DNA of 8,482 bases from Alteromonadaceae bacterium UBA2620 (GCA_002339125.1 DDJQ01000047.1:8639-17120), one strand, 5' to 3'; shown: positions 1 to 6,914, numbered from the stretch's first letter. The notes: generated by a model not told the origin, from the sequence alone. Numbers and translations are program-made.

Positions 1-343
1 TGTCGTGGTCTAGCCGGGTTTCATGCATGCGGGCAATAAACTCGTCCAGAGCCGGGCGGTCATGCACATCCTCTACCTGATGAAGTTGTACGTGATAGTC
101 CATTTGCATGTGCTTAACCGGCTGTAACCCCAGCGGCCAGATAGCCACGGCTTTTACCCGACAGTTAAACGGGGGGCAGGCCCGGGCAAAGCCCTGCATT
201 TCCTCATGTAGCGCGCTTACATAAGCTTTGGGATCGCTGCCCTCTGGCATTTCAAGCAGTTGCAGGCAACCTACATGCTTGGGATTCGCTTTAGACTCGG
301 TGATCCAGAACGAACGGTCCAGAAAAGACAGTTTCTGGCTCAT
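1..343 (-). CDS. Wax ester synthase/diacylglycerol acyltransferase (WS/DGAT), N-terminal part, cut by window edge
   Basis: The frame reads from ATG at 343 down to position 2, giving 114 residues with no stop. The N-terminus has the signature of the WS/DGAT acyltransferase family (PF03007): LSFLDRSFW at residues 5-13, then an acidic stretch and KHVGCLQLLEMPEG at about 22-35. Known family members esterify a fatty alcohol or diacylglycerol with acyl-CoA at the inner membrane, giving wax ester or triacylglycerol droplets. The catalytic HHxxxDG motif normally lies shortly after this point and is outside the window, so activity cannot be judged here. The start is supported by a G-run (AGGGGGG, 348-354) 4 nt upstream. 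The ATG overlaps the stop of the upstream TetR gene as ATGA (340-343), which implies translational coupling. Family assignment is fairly sure; substrate preference is unknown. Confidence 0.88.
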   Translation of the reverse strand, partial: MSQKLSFLDRSFWITESKANPKHVGCLQLLEMPEGSDPKAYVSALHEEMQGFARACPPFNCRVKAVAIWPLGLQPVKHMQMDYHVQLHQVEDVHDRPALDEFIARMHETRLDHD

Positions 344-1008
344 GTATCCCCCCTGGCGGCCGGTAACGTGAGGTTCGCCATGGAGTGATGCTCGATGGCT
401 TTACGTAGCTGAGCCACGGTTGTTTCCTGCAAACGAAAGCGCGGCAGCAGGGCTGTCATCATCAGGCTGAGCGCATGAAACTTTTGCGCCTGGGGATCAT
501 CAATATTACGCAGGTCATCATACTGATTTGCCTGCGTCAGGATCATTATAATTAAATCCACCATCAGGCGCTGTTCGGCGGAGCTGGCCAGCAATGCTTC
601 TTGCGCAGCAAAGCGCAATAACAGCTTGGTTAAACTCGATTCCAGTTGCCTGATTTGCTGTTTATGCCAGTGTTTTACTTTGGGGTATTTCTCGGCCAGG
701 TCGGCCGGGCTGCGATACATAAACCGAAACAGCTGTTGTTTATCCAGCACAATAGCAATGAAATAAAAGAAATCTTCGGCCTGCACTTTTTCCAGTGTGG
801 CCGGGCGCAACAAGGTTTGCATGGCTTCGCTGTACCAGTGCACCAGGCCGTCAATAATTTGCTCTTTGCCTTTAAAGTGGTAGTACAGGTTACCGGGGCT
901 GATATCCAGCTCCATGGCAATATCCACCGAGGTAACAGCATTTTCGCCCTGTTCGTTAAACAAGGTGAGTGCGGCGGCGAGGATGCGTTCTGCGGTTTTA
1001 CTGGCCAT
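340..1008 (-). CDS. TetR/AcrR-family transcriptional regulator
   Basis: This 222-residue protein has a TetR-type N-terminal DNA-binding domain: a first helix at residues 4-19 (TAERILAAALTLFNEQ), then a helix-turn-helix at about 26-45 ending in the hallmark SPGNLYYHFKGKE. The rest is an all-helical ligand-binding/dimerisation region, possibly of the PF13972 type (inferred from overall look). I chose ATG at 1008 because the homology begins there; a longer reading from 1098 would run into the preceding DUF445 gene. AGGG at 1018-1021 lies 9 nt upstream as a modest ribosome site. The gene starts 11 nt after DUF445 ends, and its TGA overlaps the ATG of WS/DGAT, so the three genes are probably co-transcribed. 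It may control this operon in response to a lipid-related ligand; that is inference from context, and neither ligand nor operator is visible. Confidence 0.9.
   Translation of the reverse strand: MASKTAERILAAALTLFNEQGENAVTSVDIAMELDISPGNLYYHFKGKEQIIDGLVHWYSEAMQTLLRPATLEKVQAEDFFYFIAIVLDKQQLFRFMYRSPADLAEKYPKVKHWHKQQIRQLESSLTKLLLRFAAQEALLASSAEQRLMVDLIIMILTQANQYDDLRNIDDPQAQKFHALSLMMTALLPRFRLQETTVAQLRKAIEHHSMANLTLPAARGDT
344..354 (-). promoter_or_regulatory. G-rich ribosome binding site of the WS/DGAT gene
   Basis: On the minus strand AGGGGGG (348-354) precedes the start codon with a 4-nt gap, inside the last codons of the TetR gene. The string GGGGGATACATG around the start is almost the same as GGGGGATGTATG at the start of the lipase gene (2476-2487). 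Confidence 0.6.
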
Positions 1009-1019
1009 AAGGTTCTGCC

Positions 1020-2231
1020 CTACCCCATCATTAGCAGGTATAGTTGTGCAACACCCGCGGCCATACCAAGCATTGCCCCGGTAACAATCAGTTTCCATTC
1101 ATCCTGTTGATAGGCGGGGCGCAGTACCCCTTCAAATTCTTCTGAGCGCAGGGCTTGCAGACGCTCACATAAATCATCCCCTACCCGCAGAGCCTGATTG
1201 GCGTAATCAAAGGCGTAAAGCAGGTATTTATCGCTGTCTTCAAATAATCGCCGAACTGCCATGGACTTCATTTTGAAGTAGTTTTCGGAGCCGACGCCCA
1301 AGGCAAAATAAGGCTGGGCGATGGCAACATAACGTTCTATGGCGTCGTTCACGTGCAGCTCAATCAGTTCCAGCAATTGTGCTGAACCGGAGCCATGCAG
1401 AATCATATGGGTAATATTTTTTGAGTTAATCAGTTTGGTTTCGATAATGTTGGCATAGACCCGTGACACTTCTTTCTGGCGCTTAAGAAACATGCCCTGA
1501 ATGGTACAACCCATAAAACGTACCGGGCGCTTGGGTTCAAAGATAATTTTTATGGCAATCCAGTTAGTGGCATAGCCCACCAGCAAGCCGCCTAAGGGCA
1601 GGATCCACCACGCCTGATACAGATACCATAAAGCCATGGTAGGCAGACCGAATAAGAAGCCAAAGTAAAAGCCGGAACGTACGATAAAAGGGAACTCCCG
1701 CTCGCCGGAACGCAGGAATATCTCATTTATCAGCTCAGGGGAGTTAACCAGCTGTTCTACCACCAGCTCTTTGATGTCGAGAATTTCATTTACGTTGTGC
1801 TGAAAATCCTCCACCATTTTACTGACCACATAAGGGATGTCGTCTTCTATTCGGCGGTACACCAGATTTTTACCCTGCACCGGTAACGCGGCCCATAGTT
1901 GCGGTGCTGATTCTTCCATCACTTCGTTAACGATTTTACGCACCACCTGCTGCAGGCGGTGTTCAATGGCTTTGGTGAGTTCCTCAGGATCGAGCCGACT
2001 GGCCAGCTCCTCAACACTGAGTAATTTACCGAGCACCAGCTCTACCTCAATTTCGGCCATTTGCCGGCGTTTGGCCGGTATTAAGCCCTGCCAGCCAAAA
2101 ATTGGCGGGATCCCTACAAACTTAAGCGGGTAAAACATCATTTTTACCGCCAGATAGTTGGTGATCCATCCTACTAACGCGCTAATCAGCGGGATAGATA
2201 GCAAACTTAAGGTTTGTACATTCCATTCCAT
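1020..2231 (-). CDS. DUF445 family membrane protein
   Basis: The 403-residue protein matches the DUF445 family (PF04286; YheB-like), whose function is unknown. Visible segments are a membrane helix at about 7-30, a long charged helical region (about 55-180), two hydrophobic segments at about 184-230, a second charged region, and a C-terminal helix at about 381-402. The two membrane regions are followed by duplicated motifs: WITNYLAVKMMFYP at 22-35 and YATNWIAIKIIFEP at 220-233, each trailed by a G-rich turn and a basic stretch (LIPAKRRQMAE, MFLKRQKEVSR). ATG at 2231 fits the family N-terminus, but no strong Shine-Dalgarno precedes it. It is the first gene of the run with tetR and WS/DGAT and is divergent from the lipase gene. 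Whether it has any link to lipid metabolism cannot be read from the sequence. Confidence 0.92.
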   Translation of the reverse strand: MEWNVQTLSLLSIPLISALVGWITNYLAVKMMFYPLKFVGIPPIFGWQGLIPAKRRQMAEIEVELVLGKLLSVEELASRLDPEELTKAIEHRLQQVVRKIVNEVMEESAPQLWAALPVQGKNLVYRRIEDDIPYVVSKMVEDFQHNVNEILDIKELVVEQLVNSPELINEIFLRSGEREFPFIVRSGFYFGFLFGLPTMALWYLYQAWWILPLGGLLVGYATNWIAIKIIFEPKRPVRFMGCTIQGMFLKRQKEVSRVYANIIETKLINSKNITHMILHGSGSAQLLELIELHVNDAIERYVAIAQPYFALGVGSENYFKMKSMAVRRLFEDSDKYLLYAFDYANQALRVGDDLCERLQALRSEEFEGVLRPAYQQDEWKLIVTGAMLGMAAGVAQLYLLMMG

Positions 2232-2484
2232 GTTGGTGCTACAAGGCTATTGTTATCATTGTCAGTGCTCAGGCTACTTTGTGGTGCAGTATTGGTCAAA
2301 TTAACTTTGTTTATACATCGGCTTAGATCAACGAAAAGCAAATTCCACGGTACTTAACCGTCGCTGACGTAATTTCGTTATTTCCGTGGTCCAACAAATT
2401 AGTTAGCCGATTCTAATTGTGCACTCTACACTGCCAGTATAGGCGCAAATACCGGAAATTAACCAAATCAGTGCCGGGGGATGT
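2232..2484. promoter_or_regulatory. Divergent control region between DUF445 operon and lipase gene
   Basis: This 253-nt gene-free stretch must hold the promoters of both divergent units. I see no ORF in it. Visible elements are a short palindrome ACGGT-N5-ACCGT at 2347-2361; an overlapping wider inverted repeat CCACGG (2345-2350) / CCGTGG (2384-2389); a minus-strand TTGACC hexamer complementary to GGTCAA near 2294-2299; and a plus-strand TTGTGC (2417-2422) with TATAGG (2438-2443) 15 nt further on. None of the promoter boxes is strong, so exact promoters remain uncertain. The palindrome is a candidate operator; its regulator is unknown. Confidence 0.5.
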
Positions 2485-2487
2485 ATG
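2476..2487 (+). promoter_or_regulatory. G-rich ribosome binding site and start of the lipase gene
   Basis: GGGGG (2476-2480) lies 4 nt before the ATG at 2485 and decides the start over the out-of-frame ATG at 2481. The 12-nt context GGGGGATGTATG differs from that of the WS/DGAT start (GGGGGATACATG) at only two positions. Confidence 0.55.
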
Positions 2488-3957
2488 ACCGTATTTCAAT
2501 CAAAATTAGGCGAACTGGAACGTGCCATTGAACATGCTGGCAGTTACCAGGAATACAAAGAAGCCTGCGAGGCCCACGACGCGCTGTCTGGCGCGGATGA
2601 CTGGAAGGCGAAAGATCCCTGCCGTTTATATGACTACCGGTTAATCCGTAAACGGGTGCAGCGTATTAAGTTTGCTCAGAGTCAGAACGATATCAGCGGC
2701 CTGATGTCGATTCTGCACGAAGGGATCCATGGTAATTTAGGCAACATTGCTAACCCCGAATTACTCGGCCACTGTAAGATTGGTACCAAACACCTGATTG
2801 AAGAGTTTATTACGCAGGTTGTCAGTGCCCTGGAGCAGATTTATCACGCCGATGAGGACCATATCGACTTTTACGACAAGCTGTCGTTTTTTGAAGAAAC
2901 GGCGCATGCCTTTGGCCGCAGCTGTTTAATGTTATCCGGCGGCGCCGGGCTGGGCTTTTTCCATTGTGGTGTGGTGAAATCGCTGAATGAGCAAAACCTG
3001 CTGCCCACGGTAGTCTCAGGTGCCAGCGCAGGCTCTATTATTGCCGGGATGCTGGGCACCCGCACTCACGACGAATTACTCGAAGCGCTGAGTGCAGAAT
3101 TTATATTTGAACACTTTCAGAACTGGCGGTTATGGGGCGGCCTGGGCCGTAAAAGTATTCTGGACAGCCGGGCACTGGAAAACACGCTGATTTCGTTATT
3201 TGATCTGACTACTTTTGAAGAAGCCTATAAAAAAACCGGCCGCCATATTACGGTAACCGTTTCACCGGCGGATTTGCATCAGTACTCAAGACTGCTCAAT
3301 GCAAAAACCTCCCCCAACGCGTTAATTATGCAATCCATTCGTGCTTCTTGTGCGGTGCCGCTGTTATTCACATCGGTACAGCTAAAAGCGAAAACAAGCA
3401 GTGGTGACATTGTGCCGTATATTCCTAACCGCCGTTTTGCCGACGGCTCGATTATGGCCGACCTGCCCTTTGAGCGTCTGGCCAGATTATATGGCGTAAA
3501 CCACAGTATTGTGAGTCAGACCAATCCACTGGCGGTGCCGTTTTTGTCTTCCTCCCGGACTCAGGCGAAAACACTTTCCAGCATGACATTTCGCCATCTG
3601 CGCCAGCTCGCCAAAGCCAATAGTATTTATGCTTTCGATATCATGGAACACCTGGTGCCTAATCGCAGCAGCAAACTGGCACTGCACAAAGTACGGTCGG
3701 TGATCGATCAGCAGTATGTGGGCAATATCAACATTCTGCCGCAAAAGCAGTTACGCAATTTAATGCAGGTAGCGGCTAACCCTACGCTTAACAGTATTCA
3801 GGAACTTATTTCCAGTGGCGAACGAGCCACCTGGTCACAACTGGACGTCATTGACCGCAACACGCGGATTAGCGAGACCCTGCGTAGTAAGCTCAGAGCA
3901 CTAAAAGCCCGGGAAGCGCGATTGTTTGATCATACGCCTGAAAGTATTATGGAGTAA
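2485..3957 (+). CDS. Patatin-like lipase with N-terminal DUF3336 domain (Tgl/SDP1-type triacylglycerol lipase family)
   Basis: The 490-residue protein has a helical N-terminal DUF3336 region (about 10-140; PF11815) and a patatin domain (about 147-345). The patatin core starts LMLSGGAGLGFFHCGVVKSL, contains the nucleophile elbow GASAG (179-183, Ser181) and the catalytic DG of the Ser-Asp dyad in RFADGSIMADLPFERL (Asp320). Stretches such as TFEEAYKKTGR, SPNALIMQSIRASCAVPLLF and VNHSIVSQTNP closely resemble yeast Tgl3/4/5 and plant SDP1, the storage-triacylglycerol lipases; this comparison is from memory. The likely role is hydrolysis of TAG or another acyl ester at lipid bodies or membranes (inference). 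No signal peptide is present, so it should be cytosolic or membrane-associated. ATG 2485 is chosen because of GGGGG at 2476-2480; the ATG at 2481 is in another frame and soon stops. The C-terminal 130 residues are less characteristic. Confidence 0.92.
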   Translation: MTVFQSKLGELERAIEHAGSYQEYKEACEAHDALSGADDWKAKDPCRLYDYRLIRKRVQRIKFAQSQNDISGLMSILHEGIHGNLGNIANPELLGHCKIGTKHLIEEFITQVVSALEQIYHADEDHIDFYDKLSFFEETAHAFGRSCLMLSGGAGLGFFHCGVVKSLNEQNLLPTVVSGASAGSIIAGMLGTRTHDELLEALSAEFIFEHFQNWRLWGGLGRKSILDSRALENTLISLFDLTTFEEAYKKTGRHITVTVSPADLHQYSRLLNAKTSPNALIMQSIRASCAVPLLFTSVQLKAKTSSGDIVPYIPNRRFADGSIMADLPFERLARLYGVNHSIVSQTNPLAVPFLSSSRTQAKTLSSMTFRHLRQLAKANSIYAFDIMEHLVPNRSSKLALHKVRSVIDQQYVGNINILPQKQLRNLMQVAANPTLNSIQELISSGERATWSQLDVIDRNTRISETLRSKLRALKAREARLFDHTPESIME

Positions 3958-3984
3958 CCAGCCAACCGTTAGTTGCTAAACCCT

Positions 3985-3989
3985 AAGGA
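3985..3989 (+). promoter_or_regulatory. Ribosome binding site selecting a TTG start for the DUF2834 gene
   Basis: AAGGA sits 7 nt before TTG at 3997. It falls inside the coding sequence if the upstream TTG at 3973 is used, so it favours the shorter protein. Confidence 0.5.
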
Positions 3990-3996
3990 TGAAGGT

Positions 3997-4329
3997 TTGT
4001 CACTCAAACATGTGTATCTGATTTTCTGCGTGCTGGGCGCCGCTCTGCCGCTTTCTCAATTTGTGCCCTGGCTGATAGCGAACGGAGCTGACCTGCCGCT
4101 CTTTTTTGACCTGTTACTGGTTAATCCTATCAGCCGGTTCTTTGTGTTTGATGTGGTAATTTCTGCTCTGGTGCTTATTACTTTGATTGTGGTTGAAAGT
4201 AAGCGGCTGGCCAAAAAAAAAGGCTGGCTGGCCATCGTTGCAACGCTTTGTGTCGGGGTATCCTTAGGACTACCCTTATTTTTATATCTGCGCCAGCTAA
4301 CCCTTGATGAGCAACAACAGGCCGGTTAA
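3997..4329 (+). CDS. DUF2834 family small membrane protein
   Basis: Read from TTG at 3997 the protein has 110 residues and three hydrophobic helices at about 5-27, 47-67 and 77-98. The pattern LPLSQFVPWL...LPLFFDLLLVNPISRFFVFDVVISALVL...GVSLGLPLFLYLR is that of the DUF2834 family (PF11196), whose function is unknown. The start is uncertain: TTG at 3997 has AAGGA (3985-3989) at a good 7-nt distance, whereas the upstream in-frame TTG at 3973 would add eight residues (MLNPKDEG) and lacks a site. It begins 39 nt after the lipase stop with no terminator between, so the two are probably co-transcribed. Its last 4 nt overlap the end of the convergent M20 gene. Confidence 0.85.
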   Translation: MSLKHVYLIFCVLGAALPLSQFVPWLIANGADLPLFFDLLLVNPISRFFVFDVVISALVLITLIVVESKRLAKKKGWLAIVATLCVGVSLGLPLFLYLRQLTLDEQQQAG

Positions 4330-5609
4330 AGCCCAAGACGCTCAACCAGCAACGAAGAAAAATAGTTAACGCCGTACTCTATTACCCGTTCGTCGACGGC
4401 AAAATTGGGCGCATGGGGCATAGCAACGATACCTTTACTAAAATCTGAACCGCCGAGCAGAAAATAGGTGCCAGGAATGTGTTGCTGAAAATAAGCAAAA
4501 TCGTCGCCCCGGCCATCGGGGATAACGCCGTATAATTTGAGCACTCCACCACCATATACTTTCGCCATGGACTGCAGGCTTTGTTCAGTTAACTGAGCGG
4601 CGTTGTTAATGTTGCCGCGCTGCAGCGAATAGGTGAGCTGAGTCGCCTGGTTATTCACTTGCACAAAGGAAGCGGCCAATTCGCTGTTTGCTATTTTTTG
4701 CCGCAGGCGTTGATTTATCGACTGCATTAATGCGTTATTGCTGGCGCTGACATAACCACTTACGGTAAGCGCATCACCGGCGTGTTCAACATCAAAGCGG
4801 TTTTCCACTACAACGTAATTCTGATAAATAGTATTGGGGTGGCCAAGCCCGATAGTAGGGTCCATCAGGTTTGCAGTGTTCCAGAACGGACTGTCCTCAG
4901 CCACACTTTGCAGTGATCTGATGCTCTGTTTTGCCAGAGCAATAAATGCTTGCGGTTCTGTGACGTTAGTAAACACCAGGTTGACCTGACGATAATCAGC
5001 ATATAAGTAACCGGCCTTAGACGCTACCAACCCGACCGGCATGGGCGAGATATGGGCCGCGTAAAACTCATCGGGCTGAACGGCTGTTAAAAATCCTTCA
5101 TCAAGCATGGCCCGGGCCCCGGTGTAAGTTTCCTCCGCTGGCTGAAAGACAAAGACTAGCTTGCCGGTTAACTGAGATTTCAGCGAGTGCAATACCTCAG
5201 CCATGCCCAACGCAATAGTTGTGTGGATGTCATGCCCGCAGTTGTGCTCAACGCCATCCTGTGTTGGGATGGCGTCGATGTCGGCCCGCCAGGCAACCGA
5301 CTTACCCGGTTTACCGGTATCGAGCACACCGATAACACTGTGCCCGCCGATATCGCGAATAACATCGAGCCCCAGTTCAGCCAGCAAGGCTGCAATTTTG
5401 CTGGCAGTGCGTTGCTCTTCGCCGCTTAGTTCAGGATACTGATGTAAATCGTTACGGACCGCCACCAGTTCACTGTAAATGGCAGCCGTTTTCTGCTGAA
5501 TTTGTTGGTGGATAAGCGCGTTGTCTGCAGCGCTAACTTGCCTAAAGCTAAACAGCGCTAACGAGCAGAGTAAAATAATCTGAGTTGTACCGCAGGTAAT
5601 GCTTTTCAT
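4326..5609 (-). CDS. Secreted M20-family metallopeptidase/amidohydrolase
   Basis: The 427-residue protein begins with a signal peptide: MKSITCGTT, a hydrophobic core at about 10-20, and a probable signal peptidase I site VSA|AD near 27-28; no lipobox is seen. The mature part follows the M20 amidohydrolase plan (aminoacylase/IAA-amino-acid hydrolase/hippuricase type): DLHQYPELSGEE at 54-65, RADIDAIPTQ at 108-117, the metal-binding HNCGHD at 122-127, FQPAEE at 155-160 with the catalytic Glu, His186 in AAHISPMPVG, and MPHAPNFAVDE near the C-terminus (His399). A bacterial-exopeptidase dimerisation domain should lie between about 195 and 315. It probably hydrolyses an N-acyl amino acid or related amide in the periplasm; the substrate cannot be told. 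ATG 5609 is chosen because the signal peptide starts there (AGGG upstream, 9 nt gap); a start at 5648 adds 13 non-signal residues. It stands alone between convergent and divergent neighbours. Confidence 0.92.
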   Translation of the reverse strand: MKSITCGTTQIILLCSLALFSFRQVSAADNALIHQQIQQKTAAIYSELVAVRNDLHQYPELSGEEQRTASKIAALLAELGLDVIRDIGGHSVIGVLDTGKPGKSVAWRADIDAIPTQDGVEHNCGHDIHTTIALGMAEVLHSLKSQLTGKLVFVFQPAEETYTGARAMLDEGFLTAVQPDEFYAAHISPMPVGLVASKAGYLYADYRQVNLVFTNVTEPQAFIALAKQSIRSLQSVAEDSPFWNTANLMDPTIGLGHPNTIYQNYVVVENRFDVEHAGDALTVSGYVSASNNALMQSINQRLRQKIANSELAASFVQVNNQATQLTYSLQRGNINNAAQLTEQSLQSMAKVYGGGVLKLYGVIPDGRGDDFAYFQQHIPGTYFLLGGSDFSKGIVAMPHAPNFAVDERVIEYGVNYFSSLLVERLGL

Positions 5610-5785
5610 GGCCAATGTCCCTCTCAACCAGTTGTTTATAATTTGCACAACTCATCCTAAAGGGAGTGATTGATAACCACAACCGCATTCGCTGGTAATG
5701 TGTTGGTTAACTGTAAAGATATATTTCAGTAAGGCATCTGTTACTATGTTGCCCTTTCTTGTTTATCAAAAGGCAGCGCTTATTA
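5610..5785. promoter_or_regulatory. Divergent promoter region between the M20 and NYN genes, with a small dyad
   Basis: The 176-nt gap must drive both the minus-strand M20 gene and the plus-strand NYN gene. A dyad AGTTGT (5630-5635) - N11 - ACAACT (5647-5652) flanks an AT-rich TTATAA (5636-5641) that could be the M20 -10 box, an arrangement typical of an operator over a promoter. No convincing -35 box was found on either strand. AT-rich GATATATTT near 5718-5726 may belong to the NYN promoter. Confidence 0.4.
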
Positions 5786-6262
5786 ATGGAACGCGTGGCA
5801 ATATTTGTTGATGTGCAGAATGTGTATTACACCAGCCGTCAAACCTACCGCAAGAACTTCGACTACAACGCTTTCTGGCGTAAAGCCACCGCTAAACGGC
5901 AGGTAGTAACAGCATATGCCTATGCCGTAGAGCGCGGCGATACCAAGCAACGCGAGTTTCAGAATATCCTCCGTGCCATTGGCTTTGAGGTAAAATTAAA
6001 GCCTTTTATTCAGCGTGCAGACGGTTCTGCAAAAGGTGACTGGGATGTGGGGATCACCATTGATATGATGGATGCCGCCAGTGAAGCCGATACATTGATT
6101 CTGGTATCCGGTGACGGTGACTTCAGTATTCTCTGTAACCGGCTTACCGAGCAAGGTGGAAAAAAGGTTGAAGTGTATGGCGTGCCGGCGCTTACCGCTG
6201 CTTCACTTATGCAGTCTGCCAGCAAATTTATCCCTATCGATCAGCAATTGCTATTGGGGTAA
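5786..6262 (+). CDS. NYN domain (LabA/DUF88-like) protein, putative nuclease
   Basis: The 158-residue protein is almost entirely one NYN domain, a PIN-like fold (PF01936). It opens with VAIFVDVQNVYY (Asp9, Asn12), has GDWDVGITIDMMDAA at 84-98 (Asp85, Asp87, Asp93) and ILVSGDGDFSILCNRL at 105-120 (Asp110, Asp112), followed by KKVEVYGVP. These acidic residues are the usual metal site, so the protein is probably a metal-dependent RNase, though many family members have no known substrate. ATG 5786 is preferred because the homology starts there; an upstream TTG at 5759 would add nine unrelated residues. AAAAGG lies about 12 nt upstream, a rather long spacing. The gene is followed after 38 nt by DUF2059 in the same direction, and no terminator lies between, so they may share a transcript. 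Confidence 0.92.
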   Translation: MERVAIFVDVQNVYYTSRQTYRKNFDYNAFWRKATAKRQVVTAYAYAVERGDTKQREFQNILRAIGFEVKLKPFIQRADGSAKGDWDVGITIDMMDAASEADTLILVSGDGDFSILCNRLTEQGGKKVEVYGVPALTAASLMQSASKFIPIDQQLLLG

Positions 6263-6300
6263 ACTGATTTGGGAATTAACTAAGAAAAAAGGAATTTATA

Positions 6301-6798
6301 ATGCGTAAAGTATTAATGATCATTATCGCCACCCTGAGTTTAAGTGGCCCTGCCGTTGCCAACACGGCTCAACGCGATACCGTGGAAGCGTTACTGATTG
6401 CCTCCGGGGCGGATAGCGCACTGGATGCGGTTTACGCTCAATTTGATGGCATGTTTGCCAATATGGCTGAGCAATTCAAAATTGAAGAATCAGAGCGAGC
6501 CAGCTTTAACAAGCATATGCAAAAGGTCAACCTGATGCTGCAAGAAGAAATGAACTGGGACACATTAAAAGAACCCATGATTGACCTCTACCTGGCCTAT
6601 TATACTGAGCAGGAACTACAGGATATGCTGGCATTTTACCAATCTGAAACCGGCCAATCGGTGGTAAAGAAAATGCCAGAGGTCATGGCCGCTTCCATGC
6701 AGGTCACGCAGCAGTTGATGAAAGACGTCTACCCTAAAATTATGCAGATGTCCAAAGCGTATGGTGAGGAACTGAAAAAACAACGAGCGGCCGATTAA
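6301..6798 (+). CDS. Exported DUF2059 family protein
   Basis: The 165-residue protein starts with a signal peptide (MRKVLMIIIATLSLSGPAVA, likely cleaved after Ala20) and continues as an all-helical domain. The segment IDLYLAYYTEQELQDMLAFY at 94-113 followed by SETGQSVVKKMPEVM at 115-129 is the hallmark of DUF2059 (PF09832), a periplasmic family of unknown function. A strong ribosome site AAGGA (6289-6293) lies 7 nt before ATG. The many Met and Glu residues and a Lys-rich C-terminus (EELKKQRAAD) suggest a soluble helical protein. It is probably the second gene of a unit with the NYN gene, ending at the terminator near 6888-6914. Confidence 0.92.
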   Translation: MRKVLMIIIATLSLSGPAVANTAQRDTVEALLIASGADSALDAVYAQFDGMFANMAEQFKIEESERASFNKHMQKVNLMLQEEMNWDTLKEPMIDLYLAYYTEQELQDMLAFYQSETGQSVVKKMPEVMAASMQVTQQLMKDVYPKIMQMSKAYGEELKKQRAAD

Positions 6799-6883
6799 AT
6801 TAAATCTGCAAACTTGAGAAGTTGTAACCTAACGCTTGTTTGGTGCTGTGAAGACTGGCTAACATTTACATTATTGAACTAAC

Positions 6884-6914
6884 AAAGAGGCCGGCTAACT
6901 AACCGGCCTTTTTT
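6884..6914 (+). terminator. Intrinsic terminator after the DUF2059 gene, possibly bidirectional
   Basis: A 7-bp stem AGGCCGG (6888-6894) / CCGGCCT (6903-6909) with an 8-nt loop is followed by a run of six T (6909-6914). A-rich sequence before the stem (AAAGAGG) can serve as a weaker U-tract on the other strand, where it would lie just past the stop of the minus-strand phasin gene at 6931. Confidence 0.9.

Noticed and set aside
1009..1098. Longer TetR reading starting at 1098
   Set aside because: The 30 extra residues are Cys/Gly-rich, unlike the family, and would overlap the DUF445 coding region.
646..1110. Open frame of 154 codons on the plus strand
   Set aside because: It lies antisense to the well-supported TetR gene and the end of DUF445, and its translation has no recognisable domain.
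5187..5442. Two overlapping plus-strand frames and one minus-strand frame of 70-80 codons
   Set aside because: All are shadows of the M20 gene, whose metal-binding motif is encoded across the same bases.
5697..5747. Sigma-70 promoter for the NYN gene using GATATATTT or TACTAT as -10
   Set aside because: No -35 hexamer with acceptable spacing could be found, so no specific promoter is called.
6799..6883. Possible small RNA in the 3' region of the DUF2059 gene, ended by the terminator
   Set aside because: No promoter-like -35/-10 pair was found; the stretch is explained as a 3' untranslated region.
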